37,865 nucleotides of DNA, taken from DASUAS01 sp035763625 (lineage in GTDB: Bacteria > Actinomycetota > Acidimicrobiia > IMCC26256 > DASPTH01). The notes beneath the pieces were generated by a model. The model saw nothing but the letters and a program-made list of their open reading frames with translations, was not told where the DNA came from and made no database searches. The DNA is taken from contig DASUAS010000282.1 of NCBI GenBank assembly GCA_035763625.1, forward strand, positions 1-37,865. The letters are read 5' to 3'. Position numbers and translations under genes: made by a program. How positions within the stretch are numbered: position 1 is the first letter of the stretch; each line of letters starts with the position of its first letter. Below, one piece after another: positions 29,728 through 37,748 of the stretch.

Positions 29728-30684
29728 TCAGTCGGACGGCGAGAGGGGTTGGCGCGGAGTGCGGTCGACGACGAGGCGGAAGACGTCGTTGCGCGCGTAG
29801 TGACCCACGACGTCGAGCGTGCGCCGCTCCGACGCGACGCGCCCGACGTCGAGGTCGGCGAAGAGCACGCCGTGCTGCTCGCGCAGCGGGCCGGCGGCGA
29901 TCTCACCGCCCGGTCGGACGACCGCGGAGTCGCCGGGGTTCAGCCACGTGCCGTCGCTCACGCCCGCGAAGACGGTGTCGCGCGCCGGGAACGTGGCCGG
30001 GACGTCGTCGATGGTCAGGGAGCACCCCGACCCGAGCACCCAGCATCGCCCTTCGGCGGCGATGTGTCGCAGGGTCGCGAGCCAGGTGTCGCCCGAGTCC
30101 CAGGTGCACGCGACGTAGATCTCCACGCCGTCCCCGTACAACGCGACCCGGGCGAGCGGCATGTAGTTCTCCCAGCAGATGAGCGCGCCGAGCCGTCCGG
30201 CCGGGGTGTCGACGACCCGGAGGCCGCGCCCGTCACCCTCACCCCACACCATGCGCTCGGGGTTGGTCGGGACGAGCTTGCGGTGACGGTTGAGGACCGC
30301 GCCGTCGGGCCCGATCGTCACCAGCGTGTTGTAGAGCGTCGAACGGCCGAACGTGCCGTCGCGCTCGTGCACCCCGCAGACGACCGTCACCGCGCGTTGC
30401 GCGGCGGCGACGCGCACCGCGGCGAGCCCGTCGTCGTCGAGGTCCACCGCGTTGGCGACCAGCTCGGCGTGCAGCTGCGACGTGAGCCCGTGGTCGGGGC
30501 CGGGGCGGAGGCGCCAGATCCACACCGGGTACCCCGGCACGTACGCCTCGGGGAACACCGCCAGCTGCGCCCCGCCGTCGGCGACCTCGTGCACGAGCTC
30601 CACCACGCGGTCGAGGGTGGCCGCTCGGTCCAGGAGCACCGGCGGTACCTGCACGACCGCGACCCGAATCGCCTCTGGGCCCAC
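29728..30684 (-). CDS. Nitrilase (carbon-nitrogen hydrolase)
   Basis: A 318-residue cytosolic hydrolase with the complete catalytic set Glu46 (VFPEAYVPGYP), Lys136 (NRHRKLVPTNPERMVWGEGD, residues 132-151) and Cys170 (GALICWENYMPLAR). The CWENYMPL form belongs to true nitrilases (branch 1, nitrile to acid plus ammonia) rather than amidases. Members usually form helical oligomers. The natural nitrile is unknown. The GTG at 30684 lies 7 nt after a reverse-strand GAGACT (30697 to 30692). It is downstream of, and on the same strand as, the carboxylase gene. Confidence 0.92.
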   Translation of the reverse strand: MGPEAIRVAVVQVPPVLLDRAATLDRVVELVHEVADGGAQLAVFPEAYVPGYPVWIWRLRPGPDHGLTSQLHAELVANAVDLDDDGLAAVRVAAAQRAVTVVCGVHERDGTFGRSTLYNTLVTIGPDGAVLNRHRKLVPTNPERMVWGEGDGRGLRVVDTPAGRLGALICWENYMPLARVALYGDGVEIYVACTWDSGDTWLATLRHIAAEGRCWVLGSGCSLTIDDVPATFPARDTVFAGVSDGTWLNPGDSAVVRPGGEIAAGPLREQHGVLFADLDVGRVASERRTLDVVGHYARNDVFRLVVDRTPRQPLSPSD

Positions 30685-30691
30685 GGCCCGC

Positions 30692-30697
30692 AGTCTC
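30692..30697 (-). promoter_or_regulatory. -10-like GAGACT for the nitrilase gene
   Basis: Reverse-strand GAGACT lies 7 nt before the GTG, in the 43-nt gap after the carboxylase stop. It suggests that the nitrilase has its own transcript. Confidence 0.4.
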
Positions 30698-30727
30698 TCA
30701 CCGACGGCGCGGCGCGTGCCGCGGCCG

Positions 30728-32494
30728 CTACTCGATGACGACGAGGACGTCGCCGGTGCCGACGGTGTCGCCGGCGGCGATGCGCACCTCTTTCACCGTG
30801 CCCGACTTCTCCGCGCTGATGTGGTTCTCCATCTTCATCGCCTCGAGCACGAGCACCGACTGGCCGACCTCGACCGCGTCGCCCTCGGCCACGAGCACCT
30901 TGACGATCGTGCCCTGCATCGGGGCCGAGATGGTGCCGCTGCCGGCCCCGCCGCCGGATGCGCCCGCGCCGGGACGGGGTCGGGCCGAGCGCTTCCTCGG
31001 GGTGGCGGTGCCCGCCGCTTGCTCGGGGAGCCAGAGCTTCACCGAGTAGCGCTTGCCGTCGACCTCCACCGGGATCGTGCGCTCGAGCAGCGGCTCGGCT
31101 TCCTCGGTGCCGTCGACCGGCACGGCCTCGGGCGCCGCGGCCTCGCTGAAGCTGGCCTGATCGACCTCGTCCTCCACCCACTTGGTGGAGTGGTGGACCG
31201 CGGCGAAGTCGGGGTTCGAGAGCAGCGCGACGTGCGCGGGGATGGTGGTGTGCAGCCCGGTGATCTCGAACTCACCGAGCGCGCGCAGCATGCGCTTGCG
31301 GGCGCGCTCACGATCCGGCGCCCAGACGACGAGCTTGCCGATCAGGTTGTCGTAGTACTGCGAGACGGTGTCGCCCTGCGCGTAGCCGCCGTCCCACCGA
31401 ACGCCGGGCCCGGCCGGGAGCCGCGGGTGTGCGATGGTGCCGGGCGACGGGGCGAAGTTGGCGGCCGCGTTCTCGGCGTTGATGCGGCACTCGATCGAGT
31501 GGCCAGTGTGCACGATGTCGTCGGCGGTGAAGCTCAGTGGCTCACCGGCGGCGACGCGCAGCTGCTCGGCGACGAGGTCGAGCTGGGTGACCTCCTCGGT
31601 GACGCAGTGCTCCACCTGGAGGCGGGTGTTCATCTCGAGGAACCAGAACTCGCCGTCCTGGTAGAGGCACTCGACGGTGCCGGCGTTCACGTAGCCGCAG
31701 CCGCGCGTCACCTTCACCGCGGCCTCGTTCATCGCGGCACGGATCTCGTCGCTCAGCTCGGGCGCCGGGCTCTCCTCGATGAGCTTCTGGTGGCGACGCT
31801 GCGTGGAGCAGTCGCGCTCGCCGATGCAGACGACGTTGCCGTGGGTGTCGGCGAAGACCTGCAGCTCGATGTGGCGGGGCCGGGTCAGGTAGCGCTCCAT
31901 GTAGCACTCGCCCCGCCCGAAGTACGCGACGGCTTCGCGGGCTGCCGACTCGAACGCCTCGGCGGCGTCGTCGGGCCCGTGGGCGATCTTCAGACCGCGA
32001 CCGCCACCGCCGTACGCGGCCTTGATGGCCACCGGCCAGCCGTGCTCGTTGCCGAACGCGACGACCTCGGACGCGTCCTGGATGGGGTCGAGCGTGCCCG
32101 GCACCGCGGCCACGTCGGACGCCGCCGCCGACTTCCGGGACGAGATCTTGTCGCCCATGATCTCGATCGCCTCGGGCGGGGGCCCGATCCAGGCGACACC
32201 GCGCTCGCTGATGGCCCGGGCGAAGTCGGCGTTCTCGGAGAAGAAGCCGTAGCCCGGGTGGACGGCCTCGGCACCGCTCTTCTCGATGGCGTCGAGGATC
32301 GCCTCGGTGTTGAGGTAGCTCTCGGCCGCGGTCTGGCCGCCGAGCGCATACGCCTCGTCGGCGTAGCGGACGTGCATCGCGTCCCGGTCGAGCTCGGAGT
32401 AGACGGCGACGGTGGTGATGCCGAGCTCGCGGCACGTGCGCATGACCCGGATGGCGATCTCACCCCGGTTGGCGATCAGGACTTTGCTGAACAC
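30728..32494 (-). CDS. accA3: Acyl-CoA (acetyl/propionyl-CoA) carboxylase alpha chain: biotin carboxylase fused to BCCP
   Basis: A 588-residue fusion that carboxylates biotin with ATP and bicarbonate and carries it to a separate carboxyltransferase beta chain, for malonyl- or methylmalonyl-CoA synthesis. Domains: biotin carboxylase N-terminal (1-115; VLIANRGEIAIRVMR), ATP-grasp (115-325; KAAYGGGGRGLKI, FLEMNTRLQVEH), C-terminal (330-440), linker, and BCCP (about 520-588). The biotinyl lysine is Lys554 in EAMKMEN. The Ala/Gly/Pro-rich stretch 491-520 is the mobile hinge. I start at the GTG at 32494 after GAGGGG; a TTG at 32521 is possible. The biotin ligase gene is divergent, 47 nt away. Confidence 0.95.
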   Translation of the reverse strand: MFSKVLIANRGEIAIRVMRTCRELGITTVAVYSELDRDAMHVRYADEAYALGGQTAAESYLNTEAILDAIEKSGAEAVHPGYGFFSENADFARAISERGVAWIGPPPEAIEIMGDKISSRKSAAASDVAAVPGTLDPIQDASEVVAFGNEHGWPVAIKAAYGGGGRGLKIAHGPDDAAEAFESAAREAVAYFGRGECYMERYLTRPRHIELQVFADTHGNVVCIGERDCSTQRRHQKLIEESPAPELSDEIRAAMNEAAVKVTRGCGYVNAGTVECLYQDGEFWFLEMNTRLQVEHCVTEEVTQLDLVAEQLRVAAGEPLSFTADDIVHTGHSIECRINAENAAANFAPSPGTIAHPRLPAGPGVRWDGGYAQGDTVSQYYDNLIGKLVVWAPDRERARKRMLRALGEFEITGLHTTIPAHVALLSNPDFAAVHHSTKWVEDEVDQASFSEAAAPEAVPVDGTEEAEPLLERTIPVEVDGKRYSVKLWLPEQAAGTATPRKRSARPRPGAGASGGGAGSGTISAPMQGTIVKVLVAEGDAVEVGQSVLVLEAMKMENHISAEKSGTVKEVRIAAGDTVGTGDVLVVIE

Positions 32495-32529
32495 GTGCCC
32501 CTCGAGATCCTCTGGCGACAAGGTCGCCG

Positions 32530-32536
32530 TATCCTA
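32530..32536. promoter_or_regulatory. Overlapping divergent -10 boxes for birA and the carboxylase
   Basis: TATCCT (32530-32535, plus) lies 6 nt before the birA GTG at 32542. On the opposite strand the same bases read TAGGAT (32536 to 32531), a -10 for the carboxylase with a leader of about 30 nt. Polymerases on the two sides would compete for one 7-bp TATCCTA. Confidence 0.5.
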
Positions 32537-32541
32537 CGGCT

Positions 32542-33273
32542 GTGCCTGCACCCGCTCGCACCTCGGACCGGGGCCCCTGGCGGGTCGAGTGGTTCGCCAC
32601 CCTCGACTCCACCAACCGCCGTGCGCTCGACGCCGCCCGGGCCGGTGCAGCCGACGGCCTGGTGGTGGTGGCCGACGAGCAGACCGCGGGACGGGGGCGG
32701 TTGGGGCGCACCTGGGAGGCGCCCCCGGGGTCGTCGTTGCTGGTCACGGTGCTGCTGCGCCGGGAGGGCGGCGACCGGGGGCGGGCGGTGATGGCGGCCG
32801 GGGTGGCGCTGGCCGCGGCGATCGAGCAGATCGCCGGAGTCGTCGCCGGCCTCAAGTGGCCGAACGACGTGGTGGTGGGGGAGCGCAAGCTGGCCGGCCT
32901 GCTGGCCGAGGTCGACGGCGACGCCCTGGTGGTCGGCGCCGGCTGCAACGTGAACTGGGAGTCGTTCCCCGACGAGCTGGTCGCCACCGCGACCGCCTGC
33001 AATCTGGAGGCCGGCCGCCGCGTCGACCGCGACGCCCTGCTCGACGCCTTCCTCGACCGTTTCGCCGAGGCGCTGGCGGCCGGCGCGGCGATCGTCGACG
33101 ACTACCGCGCCCGACTCACCACCGTCGGGCGGGCCGTCCGCGTCCACCACCTGCGTGGCGACGACCTCGTGGGCACCGCGATCGGGGTCACCGACGACGG
33201 CGCGCTCGTGGTGCGCGACGGCCGGGGTGACGACCACACCGTCGTCGCCGCCGACGTCCACCACCTCCGCTGA
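32542..33273 (+). CDS. birA: Biotin--[acetyl-CoA-carboxylase] ligase, no repressor domain
   Basis: A 243-residue enzyme that makes biotinyl-AMP and attaches biotin to the BCCP lysine. The ATP/biotin loop is GRGRLGR (50-56), KWPNDVVVGERKLAGLL contains Lys105 to Asp109 and catalytic Lys116, and the C-terminal SH3-like domain runs from about 195. There is no helix-turn-helix N-terminus, so it is a class I ligase and not a biotin-operon repressor. Its likely substrate is encoded divergently next door. The GTG has no ribosome binding site but a TATCCT box 6 nt upstream. Its TGA stop is the first base triplet of a tandem repeat. Confidence 0.94.
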   Translation: MPAPARTSDRGPWRVEWFATLDSTNRRALDAARAGAADGLVVVADEQTAGRGRLGRTWEAPPGSSLLVTVLLRREGGDRGRAVMAAGVALAAAIEQIAGVVAGLKWPNDVVVGERKLAGLLAEVDGDALVVGAGCNVNWESFPDELVATATACNLEAGRRVDRDALLDAFLDRFAEALAAGAAIVDDYRARLTTVGRAVRVHHLRGDDLVGTAIGVTDDGALVVRDGRGDDHTVVAADVHHLR

Positions 33274-33300
33274 TCCCCGTTGATCCCCGTTGATCCCCGT
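33271..33300 (+). repeat. Three perfect 10-bp tandem repeats carrying stops in all frames
   Basis: TGATCCCCGT is repeated exactly three times (33271, 33281, 33291). The first TGA is the birA stop. Because the unit is 10 nt, the three TGAs fall in the three different frames. Confidence 0.9.
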
Positions 33301-33307
33301 TCTGCCA

Positions 33308-33338
33308 CCGTTCGACCGCCTCAAACCCCCGCGAACGG
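33308..33338. terminator. Hairpin between birA and pabC
   Basis: CCGTTCG (33308-33314) and CGAACGG (33332-33338) form a 7-bp stem with a 17-nt loop in the 87-nt gap between convergent genes. At the other end of the gap GAATCAG is repeated twice (33351-33364), giving two reverse-strand TGA triplets, one of which is the pabC stop. Confidence 0.4.
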
Positions 33339-33360
33339 CGCCAAAACGTGGAATCAGGAA

Positions 33361-34215
33361 TCAGGGGTCGAGGTCCTGGGCGACGAGGGCGTTGAACGCG
33401 GTGCCGAGGGCGGCGGCGACGGGGCCGGGCACCGACGGCAGGGCGCGGTCGTCGACGTGTGAGATGGGCTGCACCTGGCGCGTCGTCGACGTGAGGAAGG
33501 CCTCATCGGCCTCTCCGAGCGCGTCGATGGGCAGGGGCGACTCGTCGACCGCCATGCCCGCGGCCGCCGCGAGCTCGAGCACCAGCGCCCGCGTGACGCC
33601 GAGCAGGCAGCCCGACGACCCCGGCGGCGTCGCGATCCTGCCGTCGCGCACGACGAACACGTTCGAGCCGGTGGCTTCGCACAGCTCGTCGCGCGTGTTG
33701 GCGAAGATCGCCTCGCTCGCACCGCGCTCGTGGGCGAACGCGAGTGCGCGCACGTTCTCGGCGTACGAAGTGGTCTTCAGCCCCGCGGTGGCGCCGCGCT
33801 CGTTCCGCACCCACGGGACGACGACGACGCGCACCGAGTCGGGCCCGGCGCGCAGCGCGCTGCTGGCGACGACGACGGTGGGACCGCTGCGTCCGCGCTC
33901 CGAACCCAGCGGGGAGACTCCGCCGGTCACGGTGATGCGAAGTCGGGCCTCAGCGTGCCCGTTGGCCGCGAGGACCGAGCACGCGGCCGCGTGCAGCTCG
34001 TCGCGGTCGGGCAGCTCCAGACCGAGGCCCGACGCCGAGTGCGCGAGGCGGTCGAGGTGACGGGTCCACGCGAAGGGCTCGCCGCCGTAGACGCGGATGG
34101 TCTCGAACACGCCGTCACCGACCAGGAGCCCGTGGTCGAACGGCGAGATGCGGGCAACCTCGACGGCGACCAGCGCGCCGTCCACCCACACCCACCCCGC
34201 GTCCGGATCGGTCAC
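33361..34215 (-). CDS. pabC: Aminotransferase class IV, probable aminodeoxychorismate lyase
   Basis: A 284-residue PLP enzyme of fold type IV. Lys147 in GLKTTSYAEN binds PLP, and Glu180 with ELCEATGSNVFVV is the conserved C-terminal contact. RISPFDHGLLVGDGVFETIR near the N-terminus (23-42) is the family start. Branched-chain and D-amino-acid aminotransferases share these motifs. The 4-nt overlap with a pabB-type gene makes aminodeoxychorismate lyase, which releases p-aminobenzoate for folate, the best call. The start is GTG at 34215. Confidence 0.85.
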   Translation of the reverse strand: MTDPDAGWVWVDGALVAVEVARISPFDHGLLVGDGVFETIRVYGGEPFAWTRHLDRLAHSASGLGLELPDRDELHAAACSVLAANGHAEARLRITVTGGVSPLGSERGRSGPTVVVASSALRAGPDSVRVVVVPWVRNERGATAGLKTTSYAENVRALAFAHERGASEAIFANTRDELCEATGSNVFVVRDGRIATPPGSSGCLLGVTRALVLELAAAAGMAVDESPLPIDALGEADEAFLTSTTRQVQPISHVDDRALPSVPGPVAAALGTAFNALVAQDLDP

Positions 34216-35498
34216 GACGCGGCCCGGGTCGCCGTCTCCGCCCCCGCCACCGCCAGCAGGCGCGCCGCCTTGAGCTCGGTCTCCGCCCACTCCGCGTGGG
34301 GCCGGGAGTCGGCGACGATGCCGCCGCCCACCGAGAAGTGCGTGCACCCCTCGCTGCCGGCTCCGAGGACGGTGAAGGTGCGGATGGCGACGGCGAGGTC
34401 GGCGCTGACCCGCGCCGGGTCGTCGGCCGAGGTGTCGATCCAGCCGAGCGCGCCGCAGTAGGCACCCCGGCGCACCGGTTCGAGGTCTTCGATGGCCTGC
34501 AGCACCCGCGGCTTGGGTGCGCCGGTGACCGACGCGGGCGGGAACGTGGCGCGGACGAGCGCGCCGATCCCGACGTCGAGAGGGAGGCGACCCCGCACGG
34601 TGCTCACGAGGTGGTGGAGGCCCGGGTGCGACTCGATCGCGCACAGCCCCGGGACGTGCACCGATCCCGGCGTGCACACCCGGCCGAGGTCGTTGCGCGC
34701 GAGGTCGACGATCATCACGTTCTCGGCGTGGTCCTTGGCGCTGGCGCGCAACGCGGCGCGGGTGGCGGCAGTGCCCTTGATCGGACGGGTCTCGACGTCG
34801 CGCCGGCGAACGCGGAGGTAGCGCTCGGGCGAAGCCGACACCACTGCGGTTCCCGGCCCGAGGTCGGGGAGCTGGAGCAGCGCGAGGTGCGGTGCGGGAT
34901 GGGCGCGCGCGAGCGCGCCGTGCAACGCGACCGGATCGAGGGCGACGTCGCACGTGAGGCGGCGGGTGAGGTTGACCTGGTAGCACTCGCCGGCCCGGAG
35001 CAGGTCGAGGACGGCCTCGACCCGATCGGCGAACTCGTCGCGCTCGAGCCCGGTGCGCCAGCGCGTCGGCGAGCTGGGACCAACGATCGGCCGCGTCGTG
35101 CCACGTGTCGCGCCTCGCGCTGCGTGCCGCGCCACGGCGGCGTCGAGCAATCCACGACCGGCGCCGGTGCCCCGCACCTCGATGCTGCCGCGCGGGTCGA
35201 CCACGGCGATGGCGTCGAAGCGCGCGAACACCGCGTCGGGGACGACGGCCGCCTCGGTCGACGCGCCCCGCACGACCACCCGCTCGACGGCGTGGCCGAG
35301 CTCGAACGCGCACCAGCCGACCCAGAACCCGGGCGTCAGCGCGTCGAGGGCGACGAAGGCGTCGCTGCCGTCGGCGACCACGACCTCGTCGGGCACGACG
35401 CCCACGACGGTCGACCGGTCCCGCCGCACCGCGGCCGCCGCGACGCCCAGCGGCAGGCTGCTCACGAGTTGCGACGCGACGAGGTCGGCGTGCTCCAC
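34212..35498 (-). CDS. pabB: Aminodeoxychorismate synthase component I
   Basis: A 428-residue chorismate-binding enzyme. The key lysine of PabB is Lys241 in RPIKGTAATR, which separates it from anthranilate synthase. AGECYQVNLTRRL, DLARNDLGRVC, ESHPGLHHLVSTVRG, PPASVTGAPKPR and FSVGGGIVADS complete the family signature. The N-terminal 130 residues are shorter and less conserved. No glutamine amidotransferase (pabA) is fused or adjacent, so it must be supplied from elsewhere. I start at the GTG at 35498, which lies 6 nt after a reverse-strand TACCGT (35510 to 35505). The frame remains open upstream but overlaps the divergent promoter region. Confidence 0.9.
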   Translation of the reverse strand: MEHADLVASQLVSSLPLGVAAAAVRRDRSTVVGVVPDEVVVADGSDAFVALDALTPGFWVGWCAFELGHAVERVVVRGASTEAAVVPDAVFARFDAIAVVDPRGSIEVRGTGAGRGLLDAAVARHAARGATRGTTRPIVGPSSPTRWRTGLERDEFADRVEAVLDLLRAGECYQVNLTRRLTCDVALDPVALHGALARAHPAPHLALLQLPDLGPGTAVVSASPERYLRVRRRDVETRPIKGTAATRAALRASAKDHAENVMIVDLARNDLGRVCTPGSVHVPGLCAIESHPGLHHLVSTVRGRLPLDVGIGALVRATFPPASVTGAPKPRVLQAIEDLEPVRRGAYCGALGWIDTSADDPARVSADLAVAIRTFTVLGAGSEGCTHFSVGGGIVADSRPHAEWAETELKAARLLAVAGAETATRAAS

Positions 35499-35504
35499 CG
35501 GGCC

Positions 35505-35510
35505 ACGGTA
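35505..35510 (-). promoter_or_regulatory. -10 box TACCGT for pabB-pabC
   Basis: Reverse-strand TACCGT lies exactly 6 nt before the GTG at 35498, fixing the likely start of pabB. Confidence 0.45.
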
Positions 35511-35593
35511 CAAGGCGGGCTCCTCGCCGTCCCCGGTGGTTTCCGACCGCTGCTCACGTCGTCCGCATGGGATCCGTGCCCACACGAGGCCCG

Positions 35594-35599
35594 TACACT
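35594..35599 (+). promoter_or_regulatory. -10 box TACACT for the rmlD-ugd operon
   Basis: TACACT lies 8 nt before the GTG at 35608 without a ribosome binding site. Confidence 0.5.
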
Positions 35600-35607
35600 T
35601 CCCATCC

Positions 35608-36456
35608 GTGCGCATCCTCGTCACCGGCGCGGCCGGTCAGGTCGGTGCCCGAGTCGTCGAGGTGCTCGGGGAGCACCACGAGGTCCTCGGCGCGGCGCGC
35701 GACACGCTCGACCTCGTCGACCGCGAGCAGGTCGAGCAGGTCGTGGCGGAGTTCGCGCCCGACGCGGTGGTGAACGCGGCGGCCATGACCAACGTCGACG
35801 GCTGCGAGCGCGACCCGGAGCGCGCCTACGGGGTGAACGCGCTCGGCGTCCGCACGCTCGCGCAGGCCAGCGCCCGGCGGGGCGCCCACCTGGTGCACAT
35901 CTCCACCGACTACGTGTTCGACGGCGCGTCTTCACTGCCGTACCACGAGTGGGACGCGGCGAGGCCCCTGTCGCACTACGGCCGCTCGAAGCTCGGCGGC
36001 GAGCAGGAGGTCGAACGGCATGCGGCCTCGTGGGCCACCGTGCGCACCTCCTGGGTGTTCGGACGCCGCGGCACCGACCTCGTGAGCTGGGCGTTCGGTG
36101 CCTTCGACCGGGGTGAGCTCGACGGCGTGCTCGCCGACCAGGTGAGCATCCCCACCTACGCGCCGGACCTCGCGGGGTTGCTCGCACGGTTCGCGGTGGA
36201 GCGCCGGCAGGGCCTGTTCCACGTGACCAGCGGGAGCGAGGCGGTCACCCGCCACGAGCTCGTCGTCACCGCGTTGCGCGCTCGGGGCGTCGACCCGTCG
36301 GGGATCGCGCCGATCGACGCCGCGGATCTCGACCGTCCTGCCGCGCGCCCGCCGATGAGCGCGCTCGACAACCGTGCGCTGCGCCTCGCCGGGCTCCCGT
36401 CGCTGCGCTCCTGGCGCGACGCGGTGACCGAGTACGTGAAGGACTGGGACGCGTGA
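35608..36456 (+). CDS. rmlD: dTDP-4-dehydrorhamnose reductase family protein (RmlD-like)
   Basis: A 282-residue short-chain reductase that makes dTDP-L-rhamnose from the 4-keto sugar with NAD(P)H, if the family call is right. GAAGQVG (7-13) is the nucleotide loop, VVNAAAMTNVDGCERDP and ISTDYVFDG are RmlD signatures, and the catalytic pair is Tyr124 and Lys128 in YGRSKLGGE. A related sugar-nucleotide reductase is possible because no rmlA, rmlB or rmlC is in view. The start is GTG after a leaderless-type promoter. It overlaps ugd by 4 nt. Confidence 0.88.
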   Translation: MRILVTGAAGQVGARVVEVLGEHHEVLGAARDTLDLVDREQVEQVVAEFAPDAVVNAAAMTNVDGCERDPERAYGVNALGVRTLAQASARRGAHLVHISTDYVFDGASSLPYHEWDAARPLSHYGRSKLGGEQEVERHAASWATVRTSWVFGRRGTDLVSWAFGAFDRGELDGVLADQVSIPTYAPDLAGLLARFAVERRQGLFHVTSGSEAVTRHELVVTALRARGVDPSGIAPIDAADLDRPAARPPMSALDNRALRLAGLPSLRSWRDAVTEYVKDWDA

Positions 36457-37748
36457 GCGAGGTCGCGGTCGTCGGCGCCGGGTACGTCGGACTCACCACC
36501 GCCGCGTGCATGGCGCGCCTGGGCCATTCGGTCGTCTGCGCCGACCTCGACGAGGAGCGCGTGCGGGCGCTGTCGAAGGGGGAGGTCCCGATCCTCGAGG
36601 AGGGCCTGCCGGCACTGGTGGCGGAGGGCCTCGCGTCGCGCCGGCTCCGCTTCGTCGTGGGCGCGACCAACGCGGCGCGCGCCGCCGAGTTCGTCTTCCT
36701 CTGCGTGCAGACGCCGCAGTCGGAGACCGGAGCCGCCGACCTGTCGGCGGTGGAGGCGGTGGTCCATGAGATCGCGCCGGTCCTGCACGCGGGAACGGTC
36801 GTGATCAACAAGTCGACGATGCCCGTCGGTTCCACGACGTTCGTGGCTCGCCACCTGAGCCAGGCGGGCGCGGCGAGCGACGTGGGCGTCGCGTCGAACC
36901 CCGAGTTCCTGCGCGAGGGCACCGCGGTGCGCGACTTCCTCGAGCCCGCCCGCGTGGTGATCGGGTGCGACGACACCGCGGTCGCGGTCCGCGTCTCGGA
37001 GCTCTACCGCGAGGTGCAGGCACCGATCCTCGTGACCGATCCCGCGTCGGCGGAGATGATCAAGTACGCCTCGAACGCGTTCCTCGCCACCAAGATCTCG
37101 TTCATCAACGCGATCGCCAACCTGTGCGAGGCGGTGAACGCCGACGTCCGCGAGGTCGCGCTCGGCATGGGGTACGACGCTCGCATCGGGTTCGAGTTCC
37201 TGCATCCCGGGCCCGGGTACGGCGGGTCGTGCTTCCCCAAGGACACCGCCGCGCTGCTCCACACCGCGCAGACCGCGGGGTACGACTTCAGCCTGCTGCA
37301 GGGCGTCGTCGACGTGAACCACCGCCAGCACGAGCGGATGATCGAGAAGCTGCGCGAGGCGGCCGGTGGTTCGCTCGCCGAGGTGCCGGTCGGGGTGTGG
37401 GGGCTGACGTTCAAGGCGAACACCGACGACCTGCGTGACTCACCGGCGCTGGTCGTGTGCCGCCGGCTGCTCGAAGAGGGCGCCCGGGTGCGGGCCTACG
37501 ACCCCGCGGCCGGGGAAGCGGCGGCGGCGCGGGTGCCGGGGCTCGACGTCGTGGCCGACCCCTACGAGGCGGTCGCCGACGCAGGTCTGCTGGCCCTGCT
37601 CACCGAGTGGGACGAGTTCCGGTGGCTCGACTTCGGCCGGGTGGCCGAGGCCATGGCGCCGCCGCGCGCGCTGATCGACGCCCGCAACCTGCTCGACCCG
37701 GCGGCGCTGCGTCGGCGCGGCTTCGCCTACCAGGGCGTCGGGCGCTGA
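36453..37748 (+). CDS. ugd: UDP-glucose 6-dehydrogenase
   Basis: A 431-residue NAD-dependent enzyme oxidising UDP-glucose to UDP-glucuronate. VAVVGAGYVGLTTAACMA is the NAD site. INKSTMPVGST, SNPEFLREGTAVRDFLEPAR, Lys204 in EMIKYASNAFLATKISFIN and the catalytic Cys260 in GYGGSCFPKD follow, then VWGLTFKANTDDLRDSPAL. The GDP-mannose dehydrogenase group shares the fold, but the downstream epimerase start fits UDP-glucuronate decarboxylase and supports Ugd. The GTG overlaps the rmlD stop and the TGA stop overlaps the next ATG by one base. Confidence 0.93.
   Translation: MSEVAVVGAGYVGLTTAACMARLGHSVVCADLDEERVRALSKGEVPILEEGLPALVAEGLASRRLRFVVGATNAARAAEFVFLCVQTPQSETGAADLSAVEAVVHEIAPVLHAGTVVINKSTMPVGSTTFVARHLSQAGAASDVGVASNPEFLREGTAVRDFLEPARVVIGCDDTAVAVRVSELYREVQAPILVTDPASAEMIKYASNAFLATKISFINAIANLCEAVNADVREVALGMGYDARIGFEFLHPGPGYGGSCFPKDTAALLHTAQTAGYDFSLLQGVVDVNHRQHERMIEKLREAAGGSLAEVPVGVWGLTFKANTDDLRDSPALVVCRRLLEEGARVRAYDPAAGEAAAARVPGLDVVADPYEAVADAGLLALLTEWDEFRWLDFGRVAEAMAPPRALIDARNLLDPAALRRRGFAYQGVGR

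Noticed and set aside
30353..32791. An 812-codon plus-strand frame over the nitrilase and carboxylase genes
   Set aside because: It shadows two genes with full catalytic motifs, and the translation is low-complexity with no recognisable domain.
35499..35624. Upstream start of PabB adding 42 residues
   Set aside because: The extra residues do not look like PabB and would cross the predicted -10 box at 35505-35510 and the neighbouring divergent gene's promoter.
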